Shown: in pieces, positions 23,953 through 37,500 of the stretch
Position numbering within the stretch: the first letter of the stretch is position 1
How the letters are laid out: each line of letters begins with the position of its first letter
NCBI RefSeq assembly: GCF_021018805.1
Contig: NC_086248.1
Coordinates: 60,397,985-60,461,984 of the forward strand
From: Prinia subflava
Taxonomy: Eukaryota; Chordata; Aves; Passeriformes; Cisticolidae
Direction of reading: 5' to 3'
Length of the DNA stretch: 64,000 bases
Notes under the pieces: model-generated
The model's database searches: none
Told to the model about the DNA's origin: nothing
What the model saw: only the letters and a program-made list of their open reading frames with translations
Program-made: the position numbers and the translations under genes

Positions 23953-26900
23953 CACCCTTAACTAGAGCTGACACTGACATTTCCAGGCGTGGTGATAGAG
24001 CATCAACAAACAGAGAGGCACCAAAGGGGGAACATACCTGCATATCTGTCACAGAGGACACGCTGGCAAGCAAAGCAGTTTACTTAAAAAACGCAATTTT
24101 ATTAGTTTCCTATAGCACCTGTGGATTGGAGAATGGAATTCCACCTCTCAAGCCACATTGGTCAACTGTCAATCAACTTTCTCTCCCACCTAAAGATATG
24201 TAAACAATGAAAGATAGCAAAACATGGCCATTGTTTATAGTACAAAGTGTGATAAATAAAAATTCTGACTCCAATGTGAAGAACAATACAGAAGGCTTAG
24301 AAAAGTCTTCAAAACCAGGATGACACACATCCAGAAGGACTATTCACATGCCTGCATCTCCAGGATGGACAAAGTTATCCCATGTTCAGATCCACCATCT
24401 GCACTGGAGGTGAGGGGAATGAAAGCCTGGCACAGTCTGATGCACCAACCCCAGCCACAAGGAAAGACCCATAGATTCCACCAAAGTTCCTTGGCATGTG
24501 TCCCAGCAGCTTTCAGGGCTCTCTGTGAGGGGCACACTGCAGGAAGATGTCTGAACTTGCTTTGATAGATGTTTTGCTTATGTTCTTGAGAAGAGGGTGT
24601 TTGGCTGAATGGATTCACAAGTATCAGCATCCCACACTCACCTCCTCATAAGAATGTGACTCAGAAGTGTTCTTACCTTTCCTTTTCTCCAATCCAAGTT
24701 AACCTGAACATGATGGCTGAATTTCTGCTGGCTGAGAAGCATGGGTTTATCCAGAAATATTTTCCACAACACTGGCTCTATCCCTCAGGAGGGCTTGATT
24801 CTCTTTAAATATTGCTATGGTACCATTTTAATCAGTAATTACAGACAAAGCAGAGTCATAAACCCCCTCTAAAGTGAGTCCCCCTCACTGGTACTGAAAC
24901 AATACCATACGCCTATGGTTGAGCAAATGTCTCAACTCTACTCTCTCTAAGGTGCTACTTCACAACATTAAACCTATAAAACTCAATCATACTCTAGCCT
25001 GGGAGAAAAATTCAGTGAAAACTCTAGAGGAGTCAATTTATTTGGAAGTTAACCAGACATATTTCAATCTCGATTGGACATCTAGAGACACAACATAAAT
25101 TTTTATATAGGTTATTTGATTCTCACACCTCATAAATTAAATAGAATGATCTCTGATATATCTAATGCCTGGTGGTAAAACTGTGGAAGGATGGATTTCT
25201 GGTACATTTGTTTCCAGTGCCCTGCAGTTAGGTCCTTCTGGGCATCAGTTAAGGTTAATGTGAAATGAGGGGCAGTGACAGGAGACAGTTTTAAGTCCTG
25301 ACCAATTTGCAAAGAAAAGTCAGCTTGCTGGGGCCAGCTTAACAGACACTCTGCATAGGACAAAGCTAACAGTGTGTTCAGGCTCTGCTCAAAATTGCTG
25401 CAAAACCATAGAAATCTGGGGCATTGCCTGGCAAGTTGAAAGCAAACACTCCAGAAAAAAATTGTTTTCATAACACAGCTGGATGGGTAATTTATTAGGT
25501 TCATTTATCCCATCCAAAGTCACTCACAACTTTCCCTGTATTTGCCATGTGAGTGAGTCAATAATGAAGTTTGATTTAGCTGCAACCAGTATGAAAATCC
25601 AATTAAATTGCATCTTGCAAATGTCTCAATTGAATATAGAGTGGGGTAGACATCTAAATCCCATGGTGGGTTCTTGTGTCTTTGGCTGAACAAAGCAGAT
25701 ATGAAGGAACACAGCATGTTACAATTCAGAACTTGACCCAAACTAACTAGCTGCATGATTCATCCAGTCAGGAGGAGAAATAATGCCTCTTGTGGACCTG
25801 TGGTCCACAACTAGACACTGACTGCATGTGTAGCACTAACTGTGCAAATACACTCTTCGTGTCTCCAATTGGCCAAGTAAACACTGCTTTCAGTAAAACT
25901 CAAGATAAAACACTACTTTTTGTAATTCCCCAAGTAAAACTCATGTGCTCCCAGGAAACAAACACCATCAAGTGAAAATTTGTTACCTGTTGCACAACAG
26001 CAGTGACATTACAGAGGAAGTTACACTACAATCAGAACTGGCAAGTGTCTCACATGCAATAACAAGGCTCAGAGCTGTCAGCAGCCATTCAAGTTGTACT
26101 TATTACCATCAGCAGGAAAATATGCCTCTGAAGTATTTTGGTCACTTGTTCCCTTTTTTTTTTTTTTTTTTTTTGGTACTCCCTTACTTTCTCCCACTGT
26201 TTTGCTATTTTTATTTTTTTCTCCCCTTTACTTCCCCTTGCTTGTTTCTTTCTTCCATACCTAACTCTCTTGCATCTGAATTTCCTTCCCACGAGCAAGC
26301 CCCATGTCTTCCTTCAGCATTTTCATTTTCTCCTCAAACCAGGCTTGACTGGTCATATTACGGTAACGTTATTACCAGTGACAGTATGTAACTGCATTTG
26401 TAGATTTAGAAAGTCTCTTCCGGCCTTATATTTCTTTCTTGTTTCCTAGTTCGTTTGACAAAACCTGGTCATTTCGACAGAGATTTGTGTGCAGAGATTA
26501 ATATCATTACTAGGCTTCAGAGTGAACATCCCACTGCAGTGCAGTGCAAAGGAGGAAAAAGTCAGGAGGAATTCATTTTTCCCAGAGGTCTCATTTCACA
26601 TAAGGATGAGAACTCTTTATCTGTTATGCTTATCTTGCTTTTAAACGTTAGATTTGTAGCCAGGTGGGTGGGCAGCATTTTACTACTAAAGTAAGCATGT
26701 TTCCAGGCTTCATGTGCCATATGGCCCACAGAGAAATAAAACTCCAGCCTATGGGCAGGGTGTTCAAGACCTCTGCTCTAGGCAGCTGCATGCAGCTCTG
26801 AATTTTTGGTGTGTTTTTCAGAAATTTTATGCATTCTAATTTGATTAAGTTCCTTGTCTTGGCAACTGGTCATTGTCAAACCCTTTTCTGATCAGCAGGG

Positions 26901-29023
26901 GACCAATATAACCTGGGAGCTCCAGCCCTGACAATGGAAAACATTATAGGTGCAATGGACGACGTATTTGCAAAGAGTATCTCCTGCACCTGGACTCCAT
27001 TTATTAAGTTTGCAGAAAGGACAGCTCCTGCCAAGAAGCCAGACACTCTGACCTTGTTTGAACCTGCCTGCTGCTCGTGCAGCAGGATCTGTAGCAAGCA
27101 GGAGCAAAGGAGGGGCACAGGGCACACTGCTGCTCCTCAGAGACTCACTCCAATATATGGGGAGTTTATGTTCCAAAGTGTTTTACTTTTAAAGCCTGTA
27201 TTCTTTCATCTCATCACAGGATATAGCGTTGCTATTGAGCTATATTGCTGTGTCTAGTCAGGGCGTATGTTTGTATGCTGGTGTCAATCATTTCTTTCTG
27301 TACCCTTCATCAGCTGCAGCTCACAGAGTGGCAGGTGGTTCTTGCTCTCCTATCTATTGATGCTGCTTGGGTTTATTATATCATTTTTCCCCCTCCTCAA
27401 GCTTTATAACCTATCAAGACCTAAAGTCTCTAATAAACAGTAAGCTAAAAGGGAAAAAAAAATCCCAGCATACAAAGTTAATATAAGTTGTATTCAATAC
27501 TCAGCTCATCTTCAGCAAGGCTCTAGTTTTCCCACTATGACATGAAATTGAACTTATCCAATAATGCGGTTCTCATTTAGGATTTAAACATGTTAGCATT
27601 TCCCTTAATGATCATGCTTGGCTCTCAGACAGTGCAGAGATAAGTGTCCTGCAAATAGCTAAGCTGGATAGATACAGATAGATACTGTTTTCTTTAATAA
27701 AAGCAAGATCCTTCAAAACAACAGATTACCCAACCAGAGTGTTATCTCTCCAAACAAATAAGATGTTTACTTACTCCTTTTGCAAAATGGAGGAAAAAAA
27801 CCCCACAAGAACAAACAAAAATCTCTTTCCCCGGATAACTGAGTTGTCTACCTCTTAAAACTGTTCCTTTCAGCCTGAAAGCAGCACAATACTAAACAGC
27901 AAGCTCAATTTGATGCTGCTGGACAACTATTGAAAACCAGGCAAACCCTTGGGCATCATGCTGACTGGGGACTGCGTTCGGTGCATCCAGCATCCCAATG
28001 CGGCACATTTTGGCCCTCTGGAAAATCTTCTTCTGGGGCTGAAGCCCACATAGGAAAAGCTTGTCATAACCTGGGACTCAGCCATAAAGCTACAGGGGAG
28101 CAGTCAGACCACAGACGGGAAGGGGAGATCAGGAGAGTCACCACCCCTAATGGCTTGGCTGAGGATGCTGGAGAGGATGGTCAGGGTGTTGCTGTCAACA
28201 TCTGTCCATTAGGAGGAACAGGAACAGCCCACTGACTTTACACTCCATCACACTGGCAGGTCACCATCCCATCACCATTGGCTCTTTGTTAGCAATGGTC
28301 TGAACTGCATGGGAGCAGGAATGGAAACAAAGTGCTAGATACTATAATTAGTCCAAAGAGGTTCCCGCCTCCTAATTTTGTCTACTTTACTCATTTTGTA
28401 CTATCTCATAAAATTGGTACTCACTTTTACCTTTCCCTGGAAAAGAAAAGGAAAACCTGACGCATCGTTCAGACACACAAAGGTAAAAGACAATTAATTA
28501 TGTTTGTTTGTATTGGACTTGCAGTAGGACAATAACAAGGTCATTAAAAGCGTAAGTGCTAGAACACTCACTCTAGACCTGGAGGTATGCTGGGGAAAAA
28601 AGCCTTGAGACCAGAGGAGAGGCTGGTGGAGCCAGAGGAACCCCTGCACTAGTGGGCTGCAGGAGAATTTGGCAAACTGGGAAGAACAGAAAGGGCATCT
28701 CACAACAAGGTAACATGAGTTTTGACACATTTGTATTTTGCTGTTGTGGTTTAGTTATTACGGCCAATCCCCCCAAAATACACTGTTATCTCAACAAGCC
28801 AAACAAGAGCAAGATATACCCTCATGTTATGCTGAAGTCAAATGCTGGGTACACAGGCATCAACTCAGGGCAAGCAGTTGGGTTTTGGTGGGGTAGTTGT
28901 AATTCCACTCCCTACAACTTCTGTAAAGAAGGAGGTAGAGAGGAAAGATTGCATTGATAGCCCAGCTTCCCACTGTACTTCTTGCAAGGAAGTGAGACAA
29001 GATCGAGCCAGTGTGAATATATT
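23953..29023. other. Unique noncoding sequence
   Basis: No gene is supported over 5 kb. Visible structures are a small hairpin at 25790-25810 (TTGTGGACC / GGTCCACAA, 3-nt loop), a T21 run at 26154-26174 inside a pyrimidine-rich stretch (26150-26250), and scattered short open frames without recognisable domains (longest about 148 codons at 25945-26391, crossing the T run). Confidence 0.55.
26150..26250 (+). repeat. T21 run within a pyrimidine-rich tract
   Basis: An uninterrupted run of 21 T (26154-26174) is followed by C/T-rich sequence up to about 26250. It could be the A-tail of an old minus-strand retroposed sequence, but no body of such an element is recognisable beside it. Confidence 0.75.
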
Positions 29024-29062
29024 TTTGTGCCCCTGAACACTATTTGTGTTCAGGGGCACAAA
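29024..29062. repeat. Perfect 17-bp inverted repeat (hairpin), 5-nt loop
   Basis: TTTGTGCCCCTGAACAC (29024-29040) and GTGTTCAGGGGCACAAA (29046-29062) are exact reverse complements separated by TATTT. The arms are mixed in composition and not part of a simple repeat. A run of T does not follow it, and the genome is eukaryotic, so it is not a bacterial-type terminator. It may be a template-switch palindrome or a short hairpin RNA source. Confidence 0.92.
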
Positions 29063-32000
29063 TACTTTAAAAAAACCCTCTCAGTCATGTTTACAAAATG
29101 CAAATCATGTTTTGGATCATTACTTCAGCAGCCAGTAGATAAAGTATGCTAATGTACTGTGTAGACGAGGCAGAAGAATTCGTAAGTTAAAACATTCCAG
29201 CAGAACTATTTGCACCTGTTAACTGATCTGCTAATTTCAAAGCATTCATTAACAAAAGGGAGTCAATGTAATTTTACTGGACTTTCTAGATTACTCTAAA
29301 AGATTAAAATTTTGCTCTCCTGCAGCACAAATATTGTTTTTCCTCATTAGAACTGAGTTCCACTTATTAGCATAAGTAAGAAAAGGGTATAGTTTGTTCA
29401 TGGTAAATTAAGAAAGGAACTAAAACTTTATGGAAAAGTTGTTTTCCTAAGCAAAGAGGGGAAATTTTGGTAAAATGAAATATTATCAATGCTTGTTTTC
29501 TATGAACAAACAAATAAAGAAGGCTCATTTCTTGCTGAAAAATGCTTTCTGAGAAAAAAAAATAACAAAAGGTCAAGGTTCACTATGTTTTAACTCGGAA
29601 TAATTAATTTAGTTCTTCCTAATACTCTGTGACGGCCAGCCTCTGGCCAAAGATGACAAAGACCTGATAGGCCTTTGCAGATGTTTTAAACCAGTAAGGG
29701 TTTCCACCCATAAACACTACTTCTTCCTAGAACTATAGGGAACATCTGACTCTGCCTTTATTGTCTCTGTTTCTGTGATGACTAGTATCTTCTCATAAGT
29801 GGGTGGTTTTTGCAAAAAGCAGAGAAAGGAAAAGAAACTGTTCAAAATGCAGTCCAAGCCCAGCATTTTGTCTCACTGGTGTCCTCACAGTCTGGCACAA
29901 CACTGAGAGCTGTGGGATCAGTAATGGAAAGCAAAAACCTCACAAATATTGGTTAAAACAAGCATCTATAACATTATTAGCACTGTAACTGATTAGTTTG
30001 TTCCCAAGCAGTAACAAGTATTTCTGAATGCCCTGATCAGGGCAGAGATCACTGCACACAAACTGCAGGCTGTCCAGTTATGGAGCAGAGACACTATACT
30101 CGGAGTTCAAAGACTATTGCTGTGCCATAAATATATTCCATTATCTTATCATACCAGCTAATTGCTTCATTAACAGTTTACTTATGCCCACAAAAATATT
30201 AAGAAATCTAAACAAACCTCAAAGCCATTTGTGGATAAGCTGTAAGCAGACAAAAGTCAAACAAAACCAGTCTTGGCTCATAATTCAGGCAGCTCTGCTC
30301 AGGGGTCAGATTTACGGAGAACGATGCTGCTGCACACGTAGGTATGCCAGATCAGAGGCAGCCTGTATCTGGGAATACTCCAGGCCTGGTCAGGTTTAAA
30401 TATGTCCTAGCACGGGCATATCAGTCCACTAAGTGGCACTGGGTTGGTCACCACCCGACTCATCAGTAACTTCCTACCTACTCCTCTACCAAGTCTTCAT
30501 TACAGAATGAATGGGGTTTTTGTCTGACTTCATCATCATCATGACCAATTAGAGCTTTCAGAATTGAGTATGGTTTGTATACTACTACATAATTTTTGTT
30601 AATGTTGGTTTTGCTCCAGTTATACTTTTAGATTGGTATTTGTTTAATTCTGGGTAACTGAAATAGTAACTTTGTGAAATTTATCTTGCTTTAAGCTCAT
30701 TTTCCCTTATTAACAGGGATGGGGGAAGCTGCCTTCCTCTCTTGCTATGGCTTTGCATGGATTCTGAAGAGTTCAAAAATTGTTGAGCACTGAAATTATC
30801 TGGAATCACTTACAGCTTTGATTAAATTTTAAGGGAAGATAAGAATATTTTTTGTTTTACTTGAAGTATTCCTTGTATCACAGTAGATGCACAGGTCCTT
30901 GACAATCTTAAACAGATTTACTTCAAAAACACTTAAAAATATAACAAAGAACTTTGAGAGGGAAAGAAATAGAATCAATGACAGAAGAAATGATAATTTC
31001 TGGCAAGTTCTCGGATCAATTATGTTCCTGCTTTAGCCCTAGGTTCAGAAGGTAAATTTCAAATTATTTTCAAAAATCCTTAGTGTCAATAGTCAGAAGA
31101 AATAATCTGAGTCCTTGTGCATTTCTGTACAGTTTCAGTCTGGCAGCATAGAATCAGTAAAAAAGATTTCCAACCTGGCAGGTCAAACAGCTGTTAGTCA
31201 AAGTGTTTCTCAAAATATATCTCTGTGTGGTTTTAGAAAGTAAACACAGCACTGAAAAAAGAGGCAGTAGACAGTAGACAAGACTCAGGAAAAAAATAGC
31301 ATCCTTAAATGTAGTAGACAGGTTAAGTTTGTGTATGCTATATTAGAAAATTAGTGTGCTATTGACTAATAATAGACTTCAGCGAAGTCTGGCTAATGTG
31401 AATACTAACAAATTATCTGTGCTGATAAAATCAGAGCAAGAGATACCTGATTTTGAAGGGCAACGGGATATCCATAGACATTTGTTCTAAGTAGTTTTTG
31501 TGGCAGAGGATGCTGCTGAATCATGTAAATTTGCCTTTCTGGTGTAAAAGCAGAAAGTTTCAATTAGCAGGTACAGGTAATTAAGCATGCAGCTCATTAA
31601 TATTGGTCCAAATGTTTTCCTCTGAGAAGGTGAAGGAGACCACCATGGGATCAGGCCAGTGAGCACAGAGAGAAGTGATCAGGAGCCTAGCAGAGCAGCT
31701 TTGCTTCTGCTTGGAAGGAGGGAAGATTTACAAGCCCAGAAGCAATAGGACTCTCCCTGCTGCCCTGCCATGCAGACCAGGCACAGGGAGATCACTGTCC
31801 TGAGGCTGGGATGGCTGGAGGAGCTCAGTGTGCATACGGACACCACAGTGCAGGCATGCCACAGAAGATTCAGCACGAAATTTTAAAATATTTTTTTAAA
31901 AAATAATAATAATTAAACCCCCCACACACACCTCACAACTAAATTTAAGAATTTAGGTGTGTACAGGCACATCAGACAAAATTAAGTTGCCCAAATATAT

Positions 32001-32424
32001 AAACATACGTGTCTGGCTACACAAGCTGTTCTAGTATATTTGAGACATCTGTACAGGGCTGCCAGGAATCATACAAGACCTGCAGAGGTCTTGCACATTT
32101 CTCTGGCAGAATATCCCACAAAACCTAAAATTATGTTTGACACCCTCTGCAGCAACGGGATCTCATCATCCCTACCTTGGCTCCCATCATTGCTGATGGC
32201 AAGCCAGTCGGGACACGCACTGGGCCACAAGACACCTGCACATGAACCCTTGCACGAGATGCCTCAAGCACCCTGTCCCCACGGGTGACACCCAGCTCCT
32301 CACACTCCACCTCCACCTGCCTCGCTGCACCTGCAGCAGCACTGGGGTGCAAGTGGCCACACCTGCAGCAAGCCTTGCCAGTTGGTGTCCATGCCTGGAG
32401 AAAGCCAACCACTTCCCAGGGCTA
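29063..32424. other. Unique noncoding sequence
   Basis: No gene recognised. Around 31890-31925 there is an AT-rich stretch followed by a C run. The region 32030-32420 is more GC-rich and holds overlapping short frames on both strands (65-93 codons), none convincing. Confidence 0.55.
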
Positions 32425-32830
32425 AAATACGCTTCAACTAATTAAGTGAGTTTGAGACGTATTTCAAAACCTATTAAGCAGAAAGCTGTGCTACTGAAAA
32501 ATTTAGAGGGCTGACTTAATTCCCCTAAGGCAACACTTTCAGCTTTGAAAGAATATAACTTTTTAGTCAATAGGTCCTGAAATACATCTCAAAGTTGCTT
32601 AATTACTCAGTTATGGCTGAATTTAGCTTAAAAAGGGGGCTATGGGGGCAGCCATTGAACAACTTTGATAGGCGTGACTATGCAAAAGTGATGCTATAAT
32701 GTTGATATGGGAGGACCTCTGGCTAGCTTGTGCATTAATTGTCTGAGCCTGCTGATAAAGAGATATTTTCAGGCACCTAAGAAGAGCTCAGGTTATATTT
32801 CCACCTGAGTATTTAAATAAAAGCCTTATA
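32425..32830. promoter_or_regulatory. Candidate conserved noncoding element
   Basis: Non-repetitive and rich in homeodomain-like words: CAACTAATTAAGTGAG, ACCTATTAAGCAG, GCTTAATTACTCAG and TGTGCATTAATTGTC. It also has GCCATTGAACAACTTTGAT (a SOX/TCF-like pairing) and almost no open frame. Inference from motif texture only. Confidence 0.25.
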
Positions 32831-34239
32831 TTGTGTCTCCTGAAAAAATCTAAATTCCAAAAACTTGTCAAATGCGCCGTGCCAGATTCTCACGGGGTGT
32901 AATCTAAAGCAGCTCCTTAGCTTGCCAACAGCTTTCCCAATTTACATCACCAAAAAGACCTGGCCAAATGCCAAGATGTTTAGAAAAGCAGTTCCTTTTC
33001 CTCTACAGTTTCATTTTCATATACCTCTGCACTTCACAATTCGCTCAGCTACAGAGCAGAAACAGAAGCAACAAAGTGCTCAGAATTAAAATGTGCATTT
33101 GCCCTATTTTCCTTAGCAAAGCAGCAGAAATTTTGTGAGCTAGCCAGTCCTCTGAGACTTCCAGCCCTGTTTGGCAAATTCTTGAGGTTTGGATAATAAA
33201 ATTATGAGACAATTCCCACAGGTACATTTTTCACCTTTTTAATATCTTTTATATGATGTATTACTTTCATGTGATGTTTCCCACAGTTCTGCTCTGATAA
33301 AACACAGAAAATTCATTGAGCAACAGCGTCCTTACAAAAGCCAGTGCTGGCAGTGTACGTCTGCTGAGGATGAATCTGAGATCATGTTTCATCTAGTAAA
33401 GAAAAGTACAGAAACACAAGGTGTCATTTTTGGACTCTGTGACCTAAGACTTTGAAAGTCTACACCTTGCCTGCTAGAAACTACTCTGCTGTGGTCTGTC
33501 TTGCAAACAAGCCTTGAAAATCTCCAGACCCCATTCACCAAGTATTTACACCAGCATGCACCAGGAATGTCTCAGTTGCACTCCCTGACTCAAACACATG
33601 TGCGCTCAGCTGAAGGCCATATCTGAAAACCTGATGTTTCCAAAAGAGCAAAGATTTGATGACTGATACAAATTTTTCTGCCTCTGTCAGAGGTATATGA
33701 TAGAATCACAAAAAAAAGAAGACACAAATTTATTTCTCAAGTATAACCTTGCAGCTCACACTCTGCAAGATGCCCCACGAAAGCAGACTGCTGGATTGGC
33801 ATTGGTGTAACTGCCACAAGAGAACATGGGCAACACTGACAAGAAAGGGAAATGCCTCAGCTTGTGCCTCTGTGCAGAACCAGACAGAATGTGAGCAAAG
33901 ATGCAGCTGGCTACCTGGAAAGAGAAAAAGCATAGCTTCTTCTATCCCTGGCCCTTTAGTGTACTTCAGACAGTTTTCTAGCCAAGCTGCCTTCTGGAAA
34001 AAAGAAAAGAAAAAAATAGAATGGCACAAAGCTTACTATTACCCTCTTAGGAGAGCTTGGAGATCCTAATCTTCCTATCTTCTCCTCTTCCTGTACAAGC
34101 AAACCCGGGTGCATCACCCTCCGTGTTTGTCAGAGGAGGAACAGAGCAGACAATACAAGAAAGGTCACTTTGTACATCTTGCAGTGGAGTTACCTGGCTG
34201 AGAGGCACAAGAGAAGCAAGAACAGTCTGGGAGAGTGGC
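32831..34239. other. Unique noncoding sequence
   Basis: No gene or recognised repeat. Two overlapping frames of about 100 codons on opposite strands (33730-34069) have no recognisable domain. Confidence 0.55.
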
Positions 34240-34574
34240 CATGGTTTAACCCCAGCCAGTCACCAAACCCCTCTCAGCCACTCACTCACTCACCCATCAG
34301 AGGGACTGGGGAGAGAATCTGAAGGATAAAAGCTGGAAAACTTACAGGTTGAGACAAAGACAGTTTAATGAGGAAAGCAAAAGCCATGAGCACAAAGCAA
34401 AGGAAAACAAGGATTGATTTCACTGCTTCACATGGGCAGGCAGGTGTCAAACCATCCCCAGGGCGGCAGGGCTCCATCACACCTAACAGGTACTTGGGAA
34501 AGTCAACACCATCCTTCCAAATGTCCCCTCTTGTGGCTGCATGGTGCTTGGTTGATGGCTGGGGTTAAGCCATG
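34240..34574 (-). mobile_element. Truncated, fold-back LTR of the same avian ERV family
   Basis: Read on the minus strand, 34240 to about 34534 matches the 3' half (R-U5) of the LTR family seen at 23387-23952. It starts at the family terminus (CATGGTTTAACCCCAGCC on the plus strand) and includes the polyadenylation signal ATTAAA (34364-34369, minus strand) and the module for GGAGCCCTGC. The U3 half is missing. In its place the last 40 bases (34535-34574) are a second, inverted copy of the LTR tip, ending GGCTGGGGTTAAGCCATG. The first and last 40 bases are therefore inverted repeats, identical at 31 of 40 positions by hand alignment. I see no clear target duplication. It looks superficially like a miniature DNA transposon but is better explained as a rearranged LTR. 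Confidence 0.8.
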
Positions 34575-37500
34575 ACTGAGTTACTTAAGGAGGGGACATG
34601 TTCATGAGGAATGGCAGAGTGATCTTCACTCATATCAGTGCATTTGTGCCACGAAGAAAACCAGCAGACTGACAAATGAGTGGAAAGCAAAGGAACTTCA
34701 GTCCAGATTCTCTGGATTTCTTGCATCTGCCCCTAAATAGCACATCCAAATATTTGTAACGTCATATTACAATTCAAGTGACCAATCCATCTTCTTCTTT
34801 TTTTCCCAAACAATTTAATTTCCTTCTTATTTCTCAAGGTGTCCCTAAACAGTTAAGCAAAATGAAGAACATTTTCCAACCTCCCATGTATAACATTATG
34901 TATTATACTGCCATCAATTATTAGATGAAGATTTTCATTAAATATTATAATGAGGAATATTATCAATATTGCATCTGACACAGATGAAAAACTACATATA
35001 TGGATGTAATCTGTTCTTTGGTTTATGAACTCAGAGATCCCTAGACTATGTCAATGATGACACAATATACCCAAATGGTGAATTTTGTGTGTGATGCATC
35101 TGAAAGATGTTCAAAAACAGATGTAGCCAGACAGCTCCCCTTGGTTACATACATAAGGAAACTTCACAGAGCAAGTTATTTTAACTTAGGCTGGCAATAA
35201 TTTATTCTGAATAAATTGCCTCTATATCTGTTTCAGGCAACAGTGACATAGGAAGAATGTGAACTTTTTTGTTATATCAACTCATTTTGAGCCAAATTAT
35301 GCTTCTTTTTGAGTATTTGCCATTGCAAACATAGAAGACATGTGGATCTAGATATTAGCACCTTCTGAAAGTTGGCTCAATAAAAGCTGTTTAGCACTTA
35401 AACATGGAAGCTGTTGTCAGCTTCACAGATAAGTAACTCATTCCAAATTTTGGAAATGGAAATTCTGATCTGATGTATATTTCAGGCTTATTAAGCAACT
35501 ATATTTTCTAGGCCACAATTCAGTTAAAATTAACTCCAGCTCTCACTGTGACAATCCACACATGATGATGGAAGTCATAAAAAATGAACTTGATGTGGGT
35601 TCTCCTACTGTAAGCGGAGGAAAATGTACCCTGGAGCCCAGACTCCTCATTCCAGAGAGTCACAGGACGAAGAGAAAAGCTAATCACACTGCCTTGGCTT
35701 CAAAATATTATTAAAAAGATGAATGTGTTAGACTTTATACTAAGAAACACGTTTACTTTTCCTTTTCCTGTAGTTCCATCAAACACTGGAAGAGAGACCA
35801 ATAAAAAGACACCTTTGTATGCTTATTGATTCTGCATTTTATTCTGTCCTCTAGACTTCAGAAGGGAAATTGTGAGAAGGAAAAAAATGAACATCCCAGT
35901 GGACAAAGCTTAGAGAGTCCTTTCAATATATCTTCTTTTTAAATTTTGTCTTGCCTCCTGAAAATAAGGTCTGCTGAAGATATTGTTTTAAAAGTGTGAG
36001 AATTATTTGCACTGCTCCTCCCTCCACCTCTTCTATTGGTCCAAAACTCCCTTTTCTTTGTACTTTTCATGTGGTCTCATCACTAATGGCACAAGGGCTT
36101 TTTCCTAGTCACACCAGCTGGAACAGTTTTGGTCAGTTTCTCTGCATTCAAACCTACCTCTGAAATTCCATATGCTGAAATGCCTCTCCTATTAGTTTTT
36201 CTTACCTTGGCTCTATCCCTGCTTCTCATTTTTAACTTAAGCCTAATACAATCTTAATTACATCAATGAGAACTCTCTCATTTGGCTTGAGCTGGACCAG
36301 GTAATCTTGCACCAAAAAGTTTAGAGAAGATTATTCAAGTCTTCTAGCACATGGGCTTAATGAGTGAAAGTCTGTAACTTCACAGCTGAGGTGTCAGACA
36401 AGAGATTTCTTGTCCTCAGCAAGTCACAATCTCAAGGTACCAGTCTTTAGACAAGCTACTTGTTTATCACAGATACAGAAAGAACAGGTGATGACATTTA
36501 TTTTAGAATACACCTGAGCATCTGTCTGAAAACCTAAGCTGCTTTAGTTACTAAGTGTTCAAAAAGCTTTTTTCATTCTATCAGTAATCTATTGACAGTG
36601 TGGGCCTGCCAGTCCCACACTTATTCTGCTAATTCACTCCAGATTTTTGCACGTTTTGGTGGACCAGGGCCAGGACAGAAAACAAAAAAAGAACAAAACA
36701 AGCCCCATCCCTCTTGAACCCTCTGTCCTTTCCACTCTAAACACAACCATTCTCCTCTCTTTGCTGGGAACTGATGCTCATAGTGTGACTAAGAAAATTA
36801 TTCAGTCCTGAAAGCCACTATGTGATTTAGCAAAACAAAGGGCTGACCTCCCCAGCAGAATCAGCAGCAGAGGCACCAGCCATTCTTGCAGTATCTAAAA
36901 GGCAAATACATCAGTATGTTCAGCCACCATGCTGGCTAATGACTAGACATTTTTGAACATATGGGATCATAATTCCAGCATATCATCAGTGAACTTTCCA
37001 GAAAAGCTAATTAAAGGGTCTTTTAAATGCTTACCACAAAGTTGGGTTTTAGCAGAACTCCTCACTTGATTTGAAGACTCAGCCATTTTCATCTCCCCTG
37101 CTCTCACCACCTTTCCATTTCCAGTGGTTGCTAGATGAGTAAAGCTAATTAAACAGATTTTCATTTTTTTAATCATAACTTACCTTTACTTTTTTTTTTC
37201 CTATACAGAAAGATTTAATTTCTCGCTTATGTAAAAAAGGATTTAGAATGCACTGTGGCCAATGTCTACTGATGGTTCATCTTCTCAGCTACCTTCCTTC
37301 ATATACATCTCTCCTCCTCTACTTTAATGGTTATTGCAAATGACTTTAAAAGGTAATTTATAGATTTCAGGAACAAAAGGTCATTTTCCTGGTCAATAGC
37401 TCCTAATAAGGGGTAAATTCTATGGGCAACCCTTCCTGCTGATCAGAATAATTTGCTAGGAAATGCATAGATGACAAAAACCTCCTGGAAGTCTGAATGT

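Noticed and set aside
25790..25810. Small hairpin TTGTGGACC / GGTCCACAA.
   Set aside because: Arms of only 9 bp with a 3-base loop are expected a few times by chance in 64 kb. Kept as a note, not a finding.
34240..34574. Miniature DNA transposon (MITE) because of terminal inverted repeats.
   Set aside because: The interior matches the R-U5 part of an avian LTR in minus orientation and no target duplication is evident. A rearranged LTR explains it better.
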